Assembly (NCBI RefSeq): GCF_009866765.1
Contig: NZ_CP019431.1
Span: forward strand, 6,547,403 to 6,611,402
Source: Pseudomonas sp. S35
GTDB lineage: Bacteria; Pseudomonadota; Gammaproteobacteria; Pseudomonadales; Pseudomonadaceae
Length of the DNA: 64,000 bases
Direction of reading: 5' to 3'
Under the pieces are notes generated by a model. The model was not told the DNA's origin. It did no database searches and worked only from the letters and a program-made list of their open reading frames with translations. Of the stretch, positions 7,103-15,623 are shown one piece after another. Position numbers and translations under genes: made by a program. The number at the start of each line of letters is the position of its first letter. Position 1 is the stretch's first letter.

Positions 7103-8989
7103 TTATTCGTCGAGCTTCAACAGCGGCTCGTGGAAGCGCAACAGACGCCCGGCGTTACCCAGCACCAGCAGCGTGCTGAGGTTGTGCAACACCGCCGCAA
7201 TCATTGCGCCGGCCGCACCCAACCAGCCAAACGCGGCGAACACCACGATCGCCAGCGTCCAGCCCAGACCGATGATCACATTGACCTGCAACGTGTGCCG
7301 GCACTGGCGACTCAAGCGCACACAGGTGCCCAACCGTCGCAAGTCGCTGCCGATCAACACCACGTCCGCCGAGGCCAGCGCGATATCCGCCCCGCCCGCC
7401 CCCATCGCCACGCCCACCACGCCGGCCTTGAGCGCCAGGGAGTCGTTGATCCCATCGCCCACCACCATTGGCCGGAAGCCGCTGCCGATCTCCCCCAGCA
7501 CGCGGTTGAGCTTGTCCTCGGGCAACGCCTGGGCGTCGACATCGCTGATGCCTACATCCAGCGCCAGTTTGTCGGCCACGCTCTGACGGTCGCCGGTCAA
7601 CAGCAACTGGCGCCCAAGTCCCAGCTCGCGCAGTTCCTGCAAAGCTTGGCGCGCTTCCGGCTTGACGCTGTCGGCCAACAGCAGCCAGGCGAGAAATTGC
7701 CCGTTCAGCGCCAACCCGGCAATCGGGCCGTCATGGTTGGGCACCGCCGTGGTGGCGATGCCCAATTGCCCGAACAGCTCCGGCCGTCCAAGCGCGGCTT
7801 CGCCCTGTTCGGTCTGGGCCACCACGCCCAGACCCTGGCGTTCGCGGATGTCAGTCAACCCCAACTGCTGTGCCTGAGTCGCCAACCCCGCCAGCGCGCG
7901 GCTGACCGGGTGGCTGCTCGCCGAGCCCAGGCTGGCCGCCAGGTTTAGCAGCGCCTGGCGATCCGTCGACGAGGTCTCGATGGACTGCAAACGCAACGTG
8001 CCAAACGTCAGGGTGCCGGTCTTGTCGACCACCAGCGAGGTCAAATCCGCCAGCTCTTCGAGGAACGCCGAGCTGCGAATCAGAATCCCATGGCGCGCCG
8101 CCACGGCAATGCCGGCAATCGCCGTGGCCGGCGCCGACAACACCAGCGCACACGGGCATGCCGCCACCAGCACGGCGAGCATCGCCTGGGCATCATGGGT
8201 CACAAACCAGGTGACCGCCGCCAGCAGCAGCACCAACACCATATAGCTGCCCGCATAACGCTCCAGCAGCCGCGTGATCGGCGGCTTGGACCGCTCGGCG
8301 TTCTGCATCAGCGCGATGACCTTGCCCAAGGTCGATTCGTTGCCGGTACGCGTCACTTCAAGGCGCAGCAGACCGTCGAGGTTGATCGCCCCACCGAATA
8401 CCTGCACACCGACACTGGCTTCCAGCGGTACCGACTCACCGGTGATCGGCGCCGTGTCCAGGCTCGCCTGCCCCGACAGCACCACACCGTCGGCAGGCAC
8501 GCGGTCACCGGCGCGCACTTCGACGATATCGCCGGTGTTCAACAGGCCGTTATCCACTTCGACAATGCTGCCGTCGGCCTGCACCCGCCGTGCATGGCTG
8601 CGGGTCAATTTGCCCAGGGCGTGGATCGCCTCCTGGGAGCCGATCACGCTGCGTTCTTCCAGCACATGGCCGAAGATCATGATGATCGGCAGCAACGCGG
8701 CGGTCAGCAGGTCGCCGGTGGCCCAGGCGCCCAGCATGGCCAGGGCGATAAGTTGGTCGGTGATCCCATGCAAACTGGGGAACCGCAGGCTGTACCACGC
8801 CGAACGCATCACCGGCACGGCCACCAACAGCGATGCCACACCCAGCAACAGCTGACTGACGCCCGTCTGGTCCGGCGCCAGCCAGCGCCACACCAGGCCG
8901 AGCACGAGCAACCCCAAGGCCAGCATGGCCAGGGTGAGTTGGCGGGCAGCGCTGCGCTGCTCGGCGGAGGTCAACATAGGTGCGCTCAT
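7103..8989 (-). CDS. P1B-type heavy-metal-transporting ATPase without N-terminal HMA domain
   Basis: A 628-residue inner-membrane P-type ATPase that moves a soft metal cation. Motifs in order are TGES (183-186) in the actuator domain, the intramembrane ACPCAL with Cys279 (CPC at 278-280), DKTGT with the phosphorylated Asp322, SSHPVSRAL (the P1B 'HP' motif) and VGDGINDS. The usual N-terminal metal-binding domain is absent: the protein begins directly with membrane segments. CPC fits the Cu or Zn/Cd classes; the flanking SAPATAIAG is not a clear copper signature. Its ATG overlaps the preceding SPFH gene by 4 bases, so it is the last gene of that operon. Confidence 0.88.
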   Translation of the reverse strand: MSAPMLTSAEQRSAARQLTLAMLALGLLVLGLVWRWLAPDQTGVSQLLLGVASLLVAVPVMRSAWYSLRFPSLHGITDQLIALAMLGAWATGDLLTAALLPIIMIFGHVLEERSVIGSQEAIHALGKLTRSHARRVQADGSIVEVDNGLLNTGDIVEVRAGDRVPADGVVLSGQASLDTAPITGESVPLEASVGVQVFGGAINLDGLLRLEVTRTGNESTLGKVIALMQNAERSKPPITRLLERYAGSYMVLVLLLAAVTWFVTHDAQAMLAVLVAACPCALVLSAPATAIAGIAVAARHGILIRSSAFLEELADLTSLVVDKTGTLTFGTLRLQSIETSSTDRQALLNLAASLGSASSHPVSRALAGLATQAQQLGLTDIRERQGLGVVAQTEQGEAALGRPELFGQLGIATTAVPNHDGPIAGLALNGQFLAWLLLADSVKPEARQALQELRELGLGRQLLLTGDRQSVADKLALDVGISDVDAQALPEDKLNRVLGEIGSGFRPMVVGDGINDSLALKAGVVGVAMGAGGADIALASADVVLIGSDLRRLGTCVRLSRQCRHTLQVNVIIGLGWTLAIVVFAAFGWLGAAGAMIAAVLHNLSTLLVLGNAGRLLRFHEPLLKLDE

Positions 8990-10020
8990 TGCTCGGCTCC
9001 CTGGATGATCAAGCGGGAGTCGTCTTTAGGGTCGACCGTGGTCACGGAGCCCGCCTGGCCGAGAATCTTCGGCAGGCGCTCGCGGTAAAGCCGCAACAGC
9101 AAACCTGGGTCTTTGACCTGGGCGAGGCTGGCGACCGTGGCGGTTTGCGCCTTGGCATTGGCCAAGCGCTCGCTGGCCTGGGCGTGGGCCACCTGCACCA
9201 CGCGATCCGCCTCCTGGTTGGCGGTTTGGGTGAGCTTTTCGGCGTCGGTACGCGCGTTGGCTACGGCTTTATCGGCTTGCTGGCTGGCCGTCAGCACCGC
9301 ATTGAACGCGTTCACCGCCGGGCCCGGCAAACTCGATTGCACATCCACGCGCGTGACTTCGATACCCAAGCCCAAGCCGCTGCCGGTCAACGCCGCCAGC
9401 CGCTGATTGATGCCTTGCACCAGATCACCGCGTAACCGCTCGCGACGTTCGGCGGCGCCGTTGTCGCTGCCGATCAGTTCGGGGCGCGCCACCAGAATCG
9501 TGTCCAGGTCCCGCGCTGCCGTCAGGGCCACGGCGCTGCGCGTGACCAGGCGATCCAAGGCCGGCAACACGTGCGCGCCCTGCAACACAAAGGAGTACGG
9601 TTCGGTGACCTTGTAGAACACCCGCACATCCAGTTGCACCACCCCGGCATCGCCGGTCAGCAGGTAACCGGAACCGGCCAGCGCATCGCTCAGCGGCGTG
9701 GCGAAACTGGCCACGCGGTCGGCCTGCACCGCCGCATCGGAACGCAGCAGGTTGTCTACTCGACGCTCGATCACACGGTCGGCGGCGGGCAGCAACACCA
9801 CCTGCTCGAACGGCTGCGGCCAGGCCAACAGCAAGCCCGCATTCTGAATGCGGTCGAGGGCGCCGAAGTGCAGCACCACGGCGCGGTTCTGCGGGTCGAT
9901 CTGGCGCACATTGGAAAACGCCCAGGCCAACGCCGCCAACACCGTCACCGCGTACAGCGCCATGAAGGTCAGGCGCCCGGCCTGGATCCACGGGCTGTCC
10001 GGGCTGTCACGCTCGGTCAT
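8986..10020 (-). CDS. SPFH/Band-7 membrane protein, HflK/HflC-like
   Basis: A 344-residue protein with one N-terminal membrane helix (LTFMALYAVTVLAALAWAF), then the SPFH domain (NRAVVLHFGALDRIQNAGLLL, YLLTGDAGVVQLDVRVFYKV) and a long Ala/Glu-rich coiled coil (ADKAVANARTDAEKLTQTAN). Classical HflK and HflC form cages around the FtsH protease. This copy belongs instead to a metal-ATPase operon, so it probably scaffolds or protects that transporter; this is inference. It overlaps both neighbouring genes by 4 bases. Confidence 0.85.
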   Translation of the reverse strand: MTERDSPDSPWIQAGRLTFMALYAVTVLAALAWAFSNVRQIDPQNRAVVLHFGALDRIQNAGLLLAWPQPFEQVVLLPAADRVIERRVDNLLRSDAAVQADRVASFATPLSDALAGSGYLLTGDAGVVQLDVRVFYKVTEPYSFVLQGAHVLPALDRLVTRSAVALTAARDLDTILVARPELIGSDNGAAERRERLRGDLVQGINQRLAALTGSGLGLGIEVTRVDVQSSLPGPAVNAFNAVLTASQQADKAVANARTDAEKLTQTANQEADRVVQVAHAQASERLANAKAQTATVASLAQVKDPGLLLRLYRERLPKILGQAGSVTTVDPKDDSRLIIQGAEQ

Positions 10021-11003
10021 GGCTGGGCGTCCTTCGGCCCGTCCACCAGCGCACGGAACGGCGCGGCGTCGGTGCGCAGGATGATCTTGGTGCCAGGCGT
10101 CACCACCGTGCCCAAGGTGTCCAGCGAGCGCAGCAGGTTATACAGCTGCGGATTAGCGGCGTAGGCCCGCCCGTAAATCTGCGCGGCCTCAACCCGCGAT
10201 TGCGCTTCGATATCGGCGGCTTTCACCGTGGCGTCGGCCTGCACGATGCGCGCGTCGCGCTCGGCGGCAGAACGGATCTGCGCCGCTTCGCGCTTGCCCA
10301 CGGCGGTGCGTTCGGTGGCGATGGTTTCGCGCTCGGCACGCATGCGGTCGACGGTGGCAGTCAGCGTCACCGACGGCAACGTGAGGCGCTCGATACCGAC
10401 CTGGGCCACGCGTACGCCATAGGTGGTGAGCAATTGTTGATCAATCTGCTGGCGCAACTGCGCCTCGAAATCGGCGATGCGTACCTGGCTGGCGTCGGTG
10501 TTGATCAGGCTGGACAGGTCAAAACTGGCCGCCGTGGTTTCCAGCGCCGAGCCAACGAAGGTGCGAATCTGCCGCGCCGCTTCATCGGGCTGGTTCTGCA
10601 CCGCGCGCATAAAGCGCTGCACATTGTCGGCGTCGCCCTGCACCTGCCACGCCACATAGGCCTGCACGATGATGCGCAGGCCGTCGCGCGTGCCCACGTC
10701 CTGCAAGCCGCTGGAGGTGGTGCGCAAGCGCAGGTCCACCGGGATCGCCGCTTCGAACGGCGCCGGCCAGCGCCAGCCCAGGCCCGGTTCCAGCAACACC
10801 CGCGACGGGTTGCCAAAGCGGGTGATCACCGTGGCTTCGCCGGAACGCACCTGCACCAGGCTGGCCGCCGCGACCGCAAACAGCACCAGCAACACGGCCC
10901 AAGCCATGCGCCGCCAAGGGAAGGGGCCAGCAGCGTGCTCGTCACCGTGATGGTGGTGGCCGTGATGATGGTGATGACCGTGATCGTGAGAATGAGCGCT
11001 CAA
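10017..11003 (-). CDS. SPFH protein, HflC-like, with poly-His N terminus
   Basis: A 328-residue Band-7 protein. The first 23 residues contain 12 histidines (the run HDHGHHHHHGHHHHGDEH), then a membrane helix (MAWAVLLVLFAVAAASLV), the SPFH domain (GEATVITRFGNPSRVLLEPG) and an HflC-like coiled coil (MRAERETIATERTAVGKREA). The His cluster lies before the single membrane segment, so on the cytoplasmic side if topology follows HflC. There it could bind zinc or a similar ion. It is the second gene of the operon. Confidence 0.85.
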   Translation of the reverse strand: MSAHSHDHGHHHHHGHHHHGDEHAAGPFPWRRMAWAVLLVLFAVAAASLVQVRSGEATVITRFGNPSRVLLEPGLGWRWPAPFEAAIPVDLRLRTTSSGLQDVGTRDGLRIIVQAYVAWQVQGDADNVQRFMRAVQNQPDEAARQIRTFVGSALETTAASFDLSSLINTDASQVRIADFEAQLRQQIDQQLLTTYGVRVAQVGIERLTLPSVTLTATVDRMRAERETIATERTAVGKREAAQIRSAAERDARIVQADATVKAADIEAQSRVEAAQIYGRAYAANPQLYNLLRSLDTLGTVVTPGTKIILRTDAAPFRALVDGPKDAQP

Positions 11004-11015
11004 CAGACAGACTCC

Positions 11016-12920
11016 TTATTGAACGGCTTTACGCGGCACCGAGGGATCGGCCGGCAAGGTAAAAGAACGCAGATCGATCGTCGGTGCGCCATCGGCGCCC
11101 AGGCGATGATCCAGAATCAACAGCTTGGCGTGGGCCAGGCCCTGGCTGAGTTGGCCCAGGTACTGCTCCAGCACGAAAGCCTGGCCAGCACTGGCGTAGG
11201 CCTTTTGTTCGGCAGTGAACCGCAGGTTCGCCGCCTGGGCGCCGGCATTCACTTCATGGGCCGTGGCCGTGGCGTGATCGCGGGCGGTGCTGGCTTGCAG
11301 CAGGGCTTGGTTGGTCTGCTCGCTGGCCGCGCCACGTTCACGGGAGATCAGCGCCTGGGCGCCGATCTGCGCGGCCTGCACGCCGTGATAGGCATTAGCG
11401 GCGCCGGCCGGTGGGTGGATGGCTTCCACCACCGTGGCGAGGATTTCCACGCCGCTGTCGAGTGTTTGCAGGTCGGCTTGCACGGCGCGACCGATTTCAT
11501 CGGCCAGGCGGGTGCGTTGTTCGCCGAGCAATTCGTCCAGGGTGCGCGAGGCAAAGTCGTGCACCAGGATGCGACTGGCGGTGCTGCGGATCAGGGTCGG
11601 CACATCCGCGCTGTTATAGGTGGCGGCCAGCGCGGCCTGATCGGTCAGGCCGATGCGGTAGACGAAGCGCACATCCATGTTGACGATCTGAAAGCTCTGC
11701 TTGTCGCCGCTGCTGCTGGCGATGACCTGGGACTTGTCATTCACATGGCTGGCATCCCACAGGCGGTTGGCGATGGCCGGCGGCGGGCCTTCGGCCGGGG
11801 CCAACTGCGGCGCGGTGGCTTCGCTGACGCTGGTGGCCAGTTCGTGCACCACGCCGTTTTCCACCTTGATCACACGGCCCAACGGCCACGGCAGCCCGGC
11901 ATGCAGGCCAGGGCCGAACACCTGCACCGGTTTGCCGAAGCGCTCATAAATCCCACGGCCTTGCAGGGGCACTTCATGCACGCCGGTCAGCGCCCAGCCG
12001 ACCGCCAGCACCACCAGCACCACCGGCAAGAATGCGCGGCGCATGTAGGTAAAGGCCCAGATCTGGCGCAAGTCGATACCGAAACGGTTGTGCAGTTCGT
12101 GCTGCAACGCCAGCAAAGGTTGTGGCGGCCAGCGCAGTAGGCCGGCGATAAAGCTTTGCGCCATCAGGCGCGGTTCGAGGTGCGGTTGGCGCGGGCTGAA
12201 CAGCGACAGCGCGGCCCTGAGCAGAAACTCCAGCGCCACCAGTGCCGGCAGCACGCCAACCAGCACCGCCAGGCGCAACGGCCACACCGACTCGGCGCTG
12301 GCAAACAGCAGGCAAATCGCGCTGACGACCAGGCACATAATCGCTACCCGGCTCAACTGCGCCAACTGCGACGCTTCCGGCCACTGCGCAGTGGTTTCCT
12401 GGGCCAGCCGCCGCTCGAACACCAACAAGCCAAACGCCAGGGCCAACCCCAGCCCGGCGCCGATGCTGGCGGACTGGCCCACAGCCGCGGCCGGCAGCGC
12501 CAGGTTCCAGAATTCGATGATGCTGACCAGCACCAGCAGCGACCACCCTGTGAGCCACAACACCGGCGTACCGATCTGCCGGCCAAAACGCTCCAGCAGG
12601 CGTGCGTACCGGCCCGTTACATAAACCGGCAATTGAGCCGCCGGCGCTTCCAACGCCTGGGCACGCCAATCCGCCACCCACCATGCCGACTGCAAACAGG
12701 CCACCAGCACCAGCAACGCTGACGCACAGTTGATCAACACCACCGGCCAGATCGACAACGGCGCAAACAGCGCGACAAACAGCGCCAACACCCAACCGCC
12801 CACGGCCAGGACCGTCAGGCTGATACCGGCCTGGCGCAACCGACGGGCATGGAACATGCCCTGCTGAAAACGCGGAAGGCCTTCCACCGAAGCGCCTTCA
12901 GCTGCTAGATCCACTTGCAT
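11016..12920 (-). CDS. HflK-like SPFH protein with extra N-terminal membrane domain
   Basis: A 634-residue protein, much longer than ordinary HflK (about 400). The first 300 residues hold roughly six hydrophobic segments (SLTVLAVGGWVLALFVALFA, VVLINCASALLVLVAC, TGWSLLVLVSIIEFW and others). The C-terminal half is an SPFH domain (LQGRGIYERFGKPVQVFGPGLH) plus coiled coil. The frame is open to 13010, but I start it at the ATG at 12920, because the upstream part would run through the promoter and the Zur-like site; the ribosome site there is weak. It is the first gene of the SPFH/P-ATPase operon. Confidence 0.78.
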   Translation of the reverse strand: MQVDLAAEGASVEGLPRFQQGMFHARRLRQAGISLTVLAVGGWVLALFVALFAPLSIWPVVLINCASALLVLVACLQSAWWVADWRAQALEAPAAQLPVYVTGRYARLLERFGRQIGTPVLWLTGWSLLVLVSIIEFWNLALPAAAVGQSASIGAGLGLALAFGLLVFERRLAQETTAQWPEASQLAQLSRVAIMCLVVSAICLLFASAESVWPLRLAVLVGVLPALVALEFLLRAALSLFSPRQPHLEPRLMAQSFIAGLLRWPPQPLLALQHELHNRFGIDLRQIWAFTYMRRAFLPVVLVVLAVGWALTGVHEVPLQGRGIYERFGKPVQVFGPGLHAGLPWPLGRVIKVENGVVHELATSVSEATAPQLAPAEGPPPAIANRLWDASHVNDKSQVIASSSGDKQSFQIVNMDVRFVYRIGLTDQAALAATYNSADVPTLIRSTASRILVHDFASRTLDELLGEQRTRLADEIGRAVQADLQTLDSGVEILATVVEAIHPPAGAANAYHGVQAAQIGAQALISRERGAASEQTNQALLQASTARDHATATAHEVNAGAQAANLRFTAEQKAYASAGQAFVLEQYLGQLSQGLAHAKLLILDHRLGADGAPTIDLRSFTLPADPSVPRKAVQ

Positions 12921-12946
12921 CCCAACACGCCCGCTCGCACACAATT

Positions 12947-12961
12947 CGTTACGATATAACA
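12947..12961 (-). promoter_or_regulatory. Zur-box-like palindrome before the SPFH/ATPase operon
   Basis: On the minus strand this reads TGTTATATCGTAACG, matching 12 of 15 positions of the gammaproteobacterial Zur core TGTTATANTATAACA. It lies 26 bases before the start codon I chose for the first operon gene. Zur represses zinc-acquisition genes when zinc is plentiful. The match and position are seen; regulation by Zur is inferred. Confidence 0.5.
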
Positions 12962-13016
12962 CGCAGCGTGAAATTTTTGTTCGTAAACACCGCTTTTGAA
13001 TACAACACACATCCCC

Positions 13017-13105
13017 TGTGGGAGGGGTCTTGCCCGCGATAGCGCTGGGTCAGCGGCACATACATCAACTGACAGACTGCTATCGGGGGCAAGCCCCCTC
13101 CCACA
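13017..13105. repeat. REPIN: two inverted REP units
   Basis: Two REP sequences face each other about 30 bases apart: tgtgggaggggtcttgcccg at the left and its near-inverse, cgggggcaagccccctcccaca, at the right. They share 'gatagc/gctatc' extensions. This is the doublet arrangement mobilised by RAYT transposases. It lies in the 318-base gap (12921-13238) between the divergent SPFH and lipid operons. Apart from this REPIN and the Zur-like site, I see only presumptive promoters there. Confidence 0.8.
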
Positions 13106-13238
13106 TTTGTCCCCCAGCGCGCTGCAGATCGTGACTAAACCCCCATAAACACGCGCCATCACTGGTGAAGGCCGTGATTAATCGGCACACTCCGAAACAG
13201 TTTTTCGCGGGCTCACGGACAAGGAAGCGTCATCCCCC

Positions 13239-13856
13239 ATGATTTCGATCTATCAGCTCAAACCGCGTTTTCAAAACCTGCTGCGGCCGCTCGTGCAGCG
13301 CCTCTACGACAACGGCACCACCGCCAACCAGATCACCGTGCTGGCCGGGGTGATTTCCCTGCTGGTGGGCCTGCTGATCGCCAGCTTCGCCCACCACCTG
13401 TGGCTGTTTGCGCTGATCCCGCTGTGGATGATTGCGCGCATGGCCCTCAATGCCATCGACGGCATGCTCGCCCGGGAATTCGGCCAACAGTCGCGCCTGG
13501 GCGCCTACCTCAACGAACTGTGCGACGTGATTGCCGACAGCGCGCTGATCCTGCCCTTTGCGCTGATCCCTGGCGTGAGCCTGGCGCCGGTGTTGCTGGT
13601 GGCGTTGCTCGCGGTGTTCAGCGAATACGCCGGTGTGCTCGGGCCTATGGTCGGCGTTTCGCGGCGCTACGACGGGCCGATGGGCAAAAGTGATCGGGCC
13701 TTTGTACTCGGCGTGCTGGCCACTGGCGTGGCGCTGGGCTGGCTCGGCGCGGGTTGGGTCGACACGGTGATGTGGCTGGTCGCCGCCCTGCTCGCCTACA
13801 CCCTGGTCAACCGTGTACGCCAAGGCCTGAAAGAAACCCCTTCCCCTTCTGCATAA
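13239..13856 (+). CDS. CDP-alcohol phosphatidyltransferase family protein (YnbA-like)
   Basis: A 205-residue integral membrane enzyme of the family that transfers a phosphatidyl or similar group from a CDP-alcohol. The signature is NAIDGMLAREFGQ followed by GAYLNELCDVIAD. It follows D-x2-DG-x2-AR-x8-G-x3-D-x3-D, but the first and third Asp are replaced by Asn. Six hydrophobic segments are visible. It is the first gene of a plus-strand operon whose other members match E. coli YnbC, YnbD and YnbB by domain content. Substrate and product are unknown. An AAGGAAG ribosome site precedes the ATG at an 11-base distance. Confidence 0.85.
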   Translation: MISIYQLKPRFQNLLRPLVQRLYDNGTTANQITVLAGVISLLVGLLIASFAHHLWLFALIPLWMIARMALNAIDGMLAREFGQQSRLGAYLNELCDVIADSALILPFALIPGVSLAPVLLVALLAVFSEYAGVLGPMVGVSRRYDGPMGKSDRAFVLGVLATGVALGWLGAGWVDTVMWLVAALLAYTLVNRVRQGLKETPSPSA

Positions 13857-13866
13857 GGATTTTGCG

Positions 13867-15621
13867 ATGCGCGAACAGCAAGCACACACCTTCACTACCC
13901 ATGATGGCGTCGAGCTTTTTTACCGACACTGGCCGGCCACTTCCCCTGTGGATGGCGAGCCACGCCAGGCGATCGTGCTGTTCCATCGCGGCCACGAGCA
14001 TTCGGGGCGCATCGCCCATCTGGTCGATGAGCTGAACCTGCCGCACTTCGACTTCTTCGCCTGGGACGCCCGTGGCCACGGCCAGTCCCCCGGTGAGCGC
14101 GGTGACAGCCCCAGCTTCGCCACCAGCGCCCGCGACGTGCAGACCTTCTGCGACCACATCGGCGCCGCCTATGGCATCGAAGAGGAAAACCTGGCCGTCA
14201 TCGCCCAAAGCGTCGGTGCGGTGATCGCGGCCACGTGGGTGCATGATTACGCGCCGAAAATCCGTGCGCTGGTGCTCGCCTCGCCGGCGTTCAAGGTCAA
14301 GCTGTACGTACCGTTCGCCCGTCCGGGGCTGGCGCTGATGCGCAAGTTTCGCGGCAATTTCTTCGTCAACAGTTACGTCAAGGCCAAGTTCCTCAGCCAT
14401 GACCCGGAGCGGGTGGCGTCCTACGACAGCGATCCGCTGATCACCAAGGCGATTTCGGTGAATGTGCTGCTGGGCCTGTACGAAGCGGCCGACCGGGTTG
14501 TAGCTGATGCCCAGGCGATCCAGGTGCCGACTCAACTGCTTATCTCCGGCTCCGACTTCGTGGTGCATCGCAAACCCCAACAGCAATTTTTCGACCGCCT
14601 CGGCAGCCTGAAAAAAGAGCTGCACATCCTGCCCGGTTTCTTCCACGACACCCTCGGTGAACGCGACCGCGCCGTGGCCGTGAGCAGCGCCCGGCGTTTT
14701 ATCCTGCAAAACTTTGCCCACCCGCTGGACCGCGCCTCCCTGCTCGACGCCGACAAACTCGGCGCTACCTGCGCCGAGTCCGAATCCCTCGCCGCGCCCT
14801 TGCCGCGCAATTCCCTGCGCGACCTGTACTGGCGCATGACCCGCGCCAGCATGGGCCTGGGCAAAAACCTGTCGGAGGGGGTGAAACTGGGCTTCGACAC
14901 CGGTTTCGACTCCGGCAGCACCCTGGACTACGTGTACCGCAACACCCCTACCGGCAAAGGCGCGCTGGGCCGGATGATCGACACCAACTACCTCAACTCC
15001 ATCGGCTGGCGCGGCATCCGCCAGCGCAAGCTGAACGTCGAGGAACTGCTGCGCCTGGCCATGGCCAGGTTGCGCGACGAACAGCGTGAAGTGCGTATCG
15101 TCGACATCGCCGCCGGCCACGGCCGCTACATACTGGAAGCCTTGCAGGGCGTGTCGCCGTTGCCGGAATCGATCCTGCTGCGCGACTACAGCGACATCAA
15201 CGTGCGCGACGGTGGCGCGCTGATCCGCGAAAAAGGCCTGGGGGATATTGCACAGTTCGTCAAAGGCGATGCATTTGACCGCGCCGATCTAGCCGCGCTG
15301 GAACCCAAGCCAACCTTGGCGGTGGTATCCGGGCTGTATGAGTTGTTTGCCGATAACAGCATGGTTGGCGGTTCGCTGGCCGGCCTCGCCGAAGCCGTCG
15401 AACCTGGTAGTTACCTGGTGTACACCGGCCAACCGTGGCACCCGCAACTGGAACTGATCGCCCGCGCATTGACCAGCCATCGCCAAGGCCAGGCCTGGGT
15501 GATGCGCCGTCGCAGCCAAGCGGAAATGGACCAACTGGTAGAGGCCGCCGGTTTCCGCAAGATCACCCAACGTGTGGATGAGTGGGGCATCTTTACCGTG
15601 TCCCTGGCGCAGAAGATCTGA
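13867..15621 (+). CDS. Bifunctional alpha/beta-hydrolase and SAM methyltransferase (YnbC-like)
   Basis: A 584-residue two-domain protein. Residues 1-290 form a monoglyceride-lipase-like alpha/beta hydrolase: HRGHEHSGR, FFAWDARGHGQSPG, the nucleophile elbow IAQSVGA (Ala in place of the usual first Gly), an acid in SGSDFV and the His in GFFHDTLGE. Residues 320-584 are a class I methyltransferase with VRIVDIAAGHGRYILEAL as the SAM motif and LLRDYSDINV after it. The start has AAGGA 7 bases upstream, and the gap to the gene before is 10 bases. A joint role on a lipid or lipid head group is likely but unproven. Confidence 0.88.
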   Translation: MREQQAHTFTTHDGVELFYRHWPATSPVDGEPRQAIVLFHRGHEHSGRIAHLVDELNLPHFDFFAWDARGHGQSPGERGDSPSFATSARDVQTFCDHIGAAYGIEEENLAVIAQSVGAVIAATWVHDYAPKIRALVLASPAFKVKLYVPFARPGLALMRKFRGNFFVNSYVKAKFLSHDPERVASYDSDPLITKAISVNVLLGLYEAADRVVADAQAIQVPTQLLISGSDFVVHRKPQQQFFDRLGSLKKELHILPGFFHDTLGERDRAVAVSSARRFILQNFAHPLDRASLLDADKLGATCAESESLAAPLPRNSLRDLYWRMTRASMGLGKNLSEGVKLGFDTGFDSGSTLDYVYRNTPTGKGALGRMIDTNYLNSIGWRGIRQRKLNVEELLRLAMARLRDEQREVRIVDIAAGHGRYILEALQGVSPLPESILLRDYSDINVRDGGALIREKGLGDIAQFVKGDAFDRADLAALEPKPTLAVVSGLYELFADNSMVGGSLAGLAEAVEPGSYLVYTGQPWHPQLELIARALTSHRQGQAWVMRRRSQAEMDQLVEAAGFRKITQRVDEWGIFTVSLAQKI

Positions 15622-15623
15622 AC

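Noticed and set aside
10942..10997. Repetitive gtg/atg tract, first looked at as a short tandem repeat
   Set aside because: It is the coding sequence of the poly-His N terminus of the HflC-like protein; no repeat array or CRISPR structure is present.
10200..12140. Open frame of 646 codons on the plus strand across the SPFH genes
   Set aside because: Composition is that of an antisense frame (Gly/Arg/His/Gln-rich), and the minus strand encodes recognisable SPFH domains with coupled starts.
12921..13010. Upstream extension of the first SPFH gene to 13010
   Set aside because: It would code a Cys/Arg-rich leader through the Zur-like site and promoter, unlike any SPFH protein. The ATG at 12920 is preferred.
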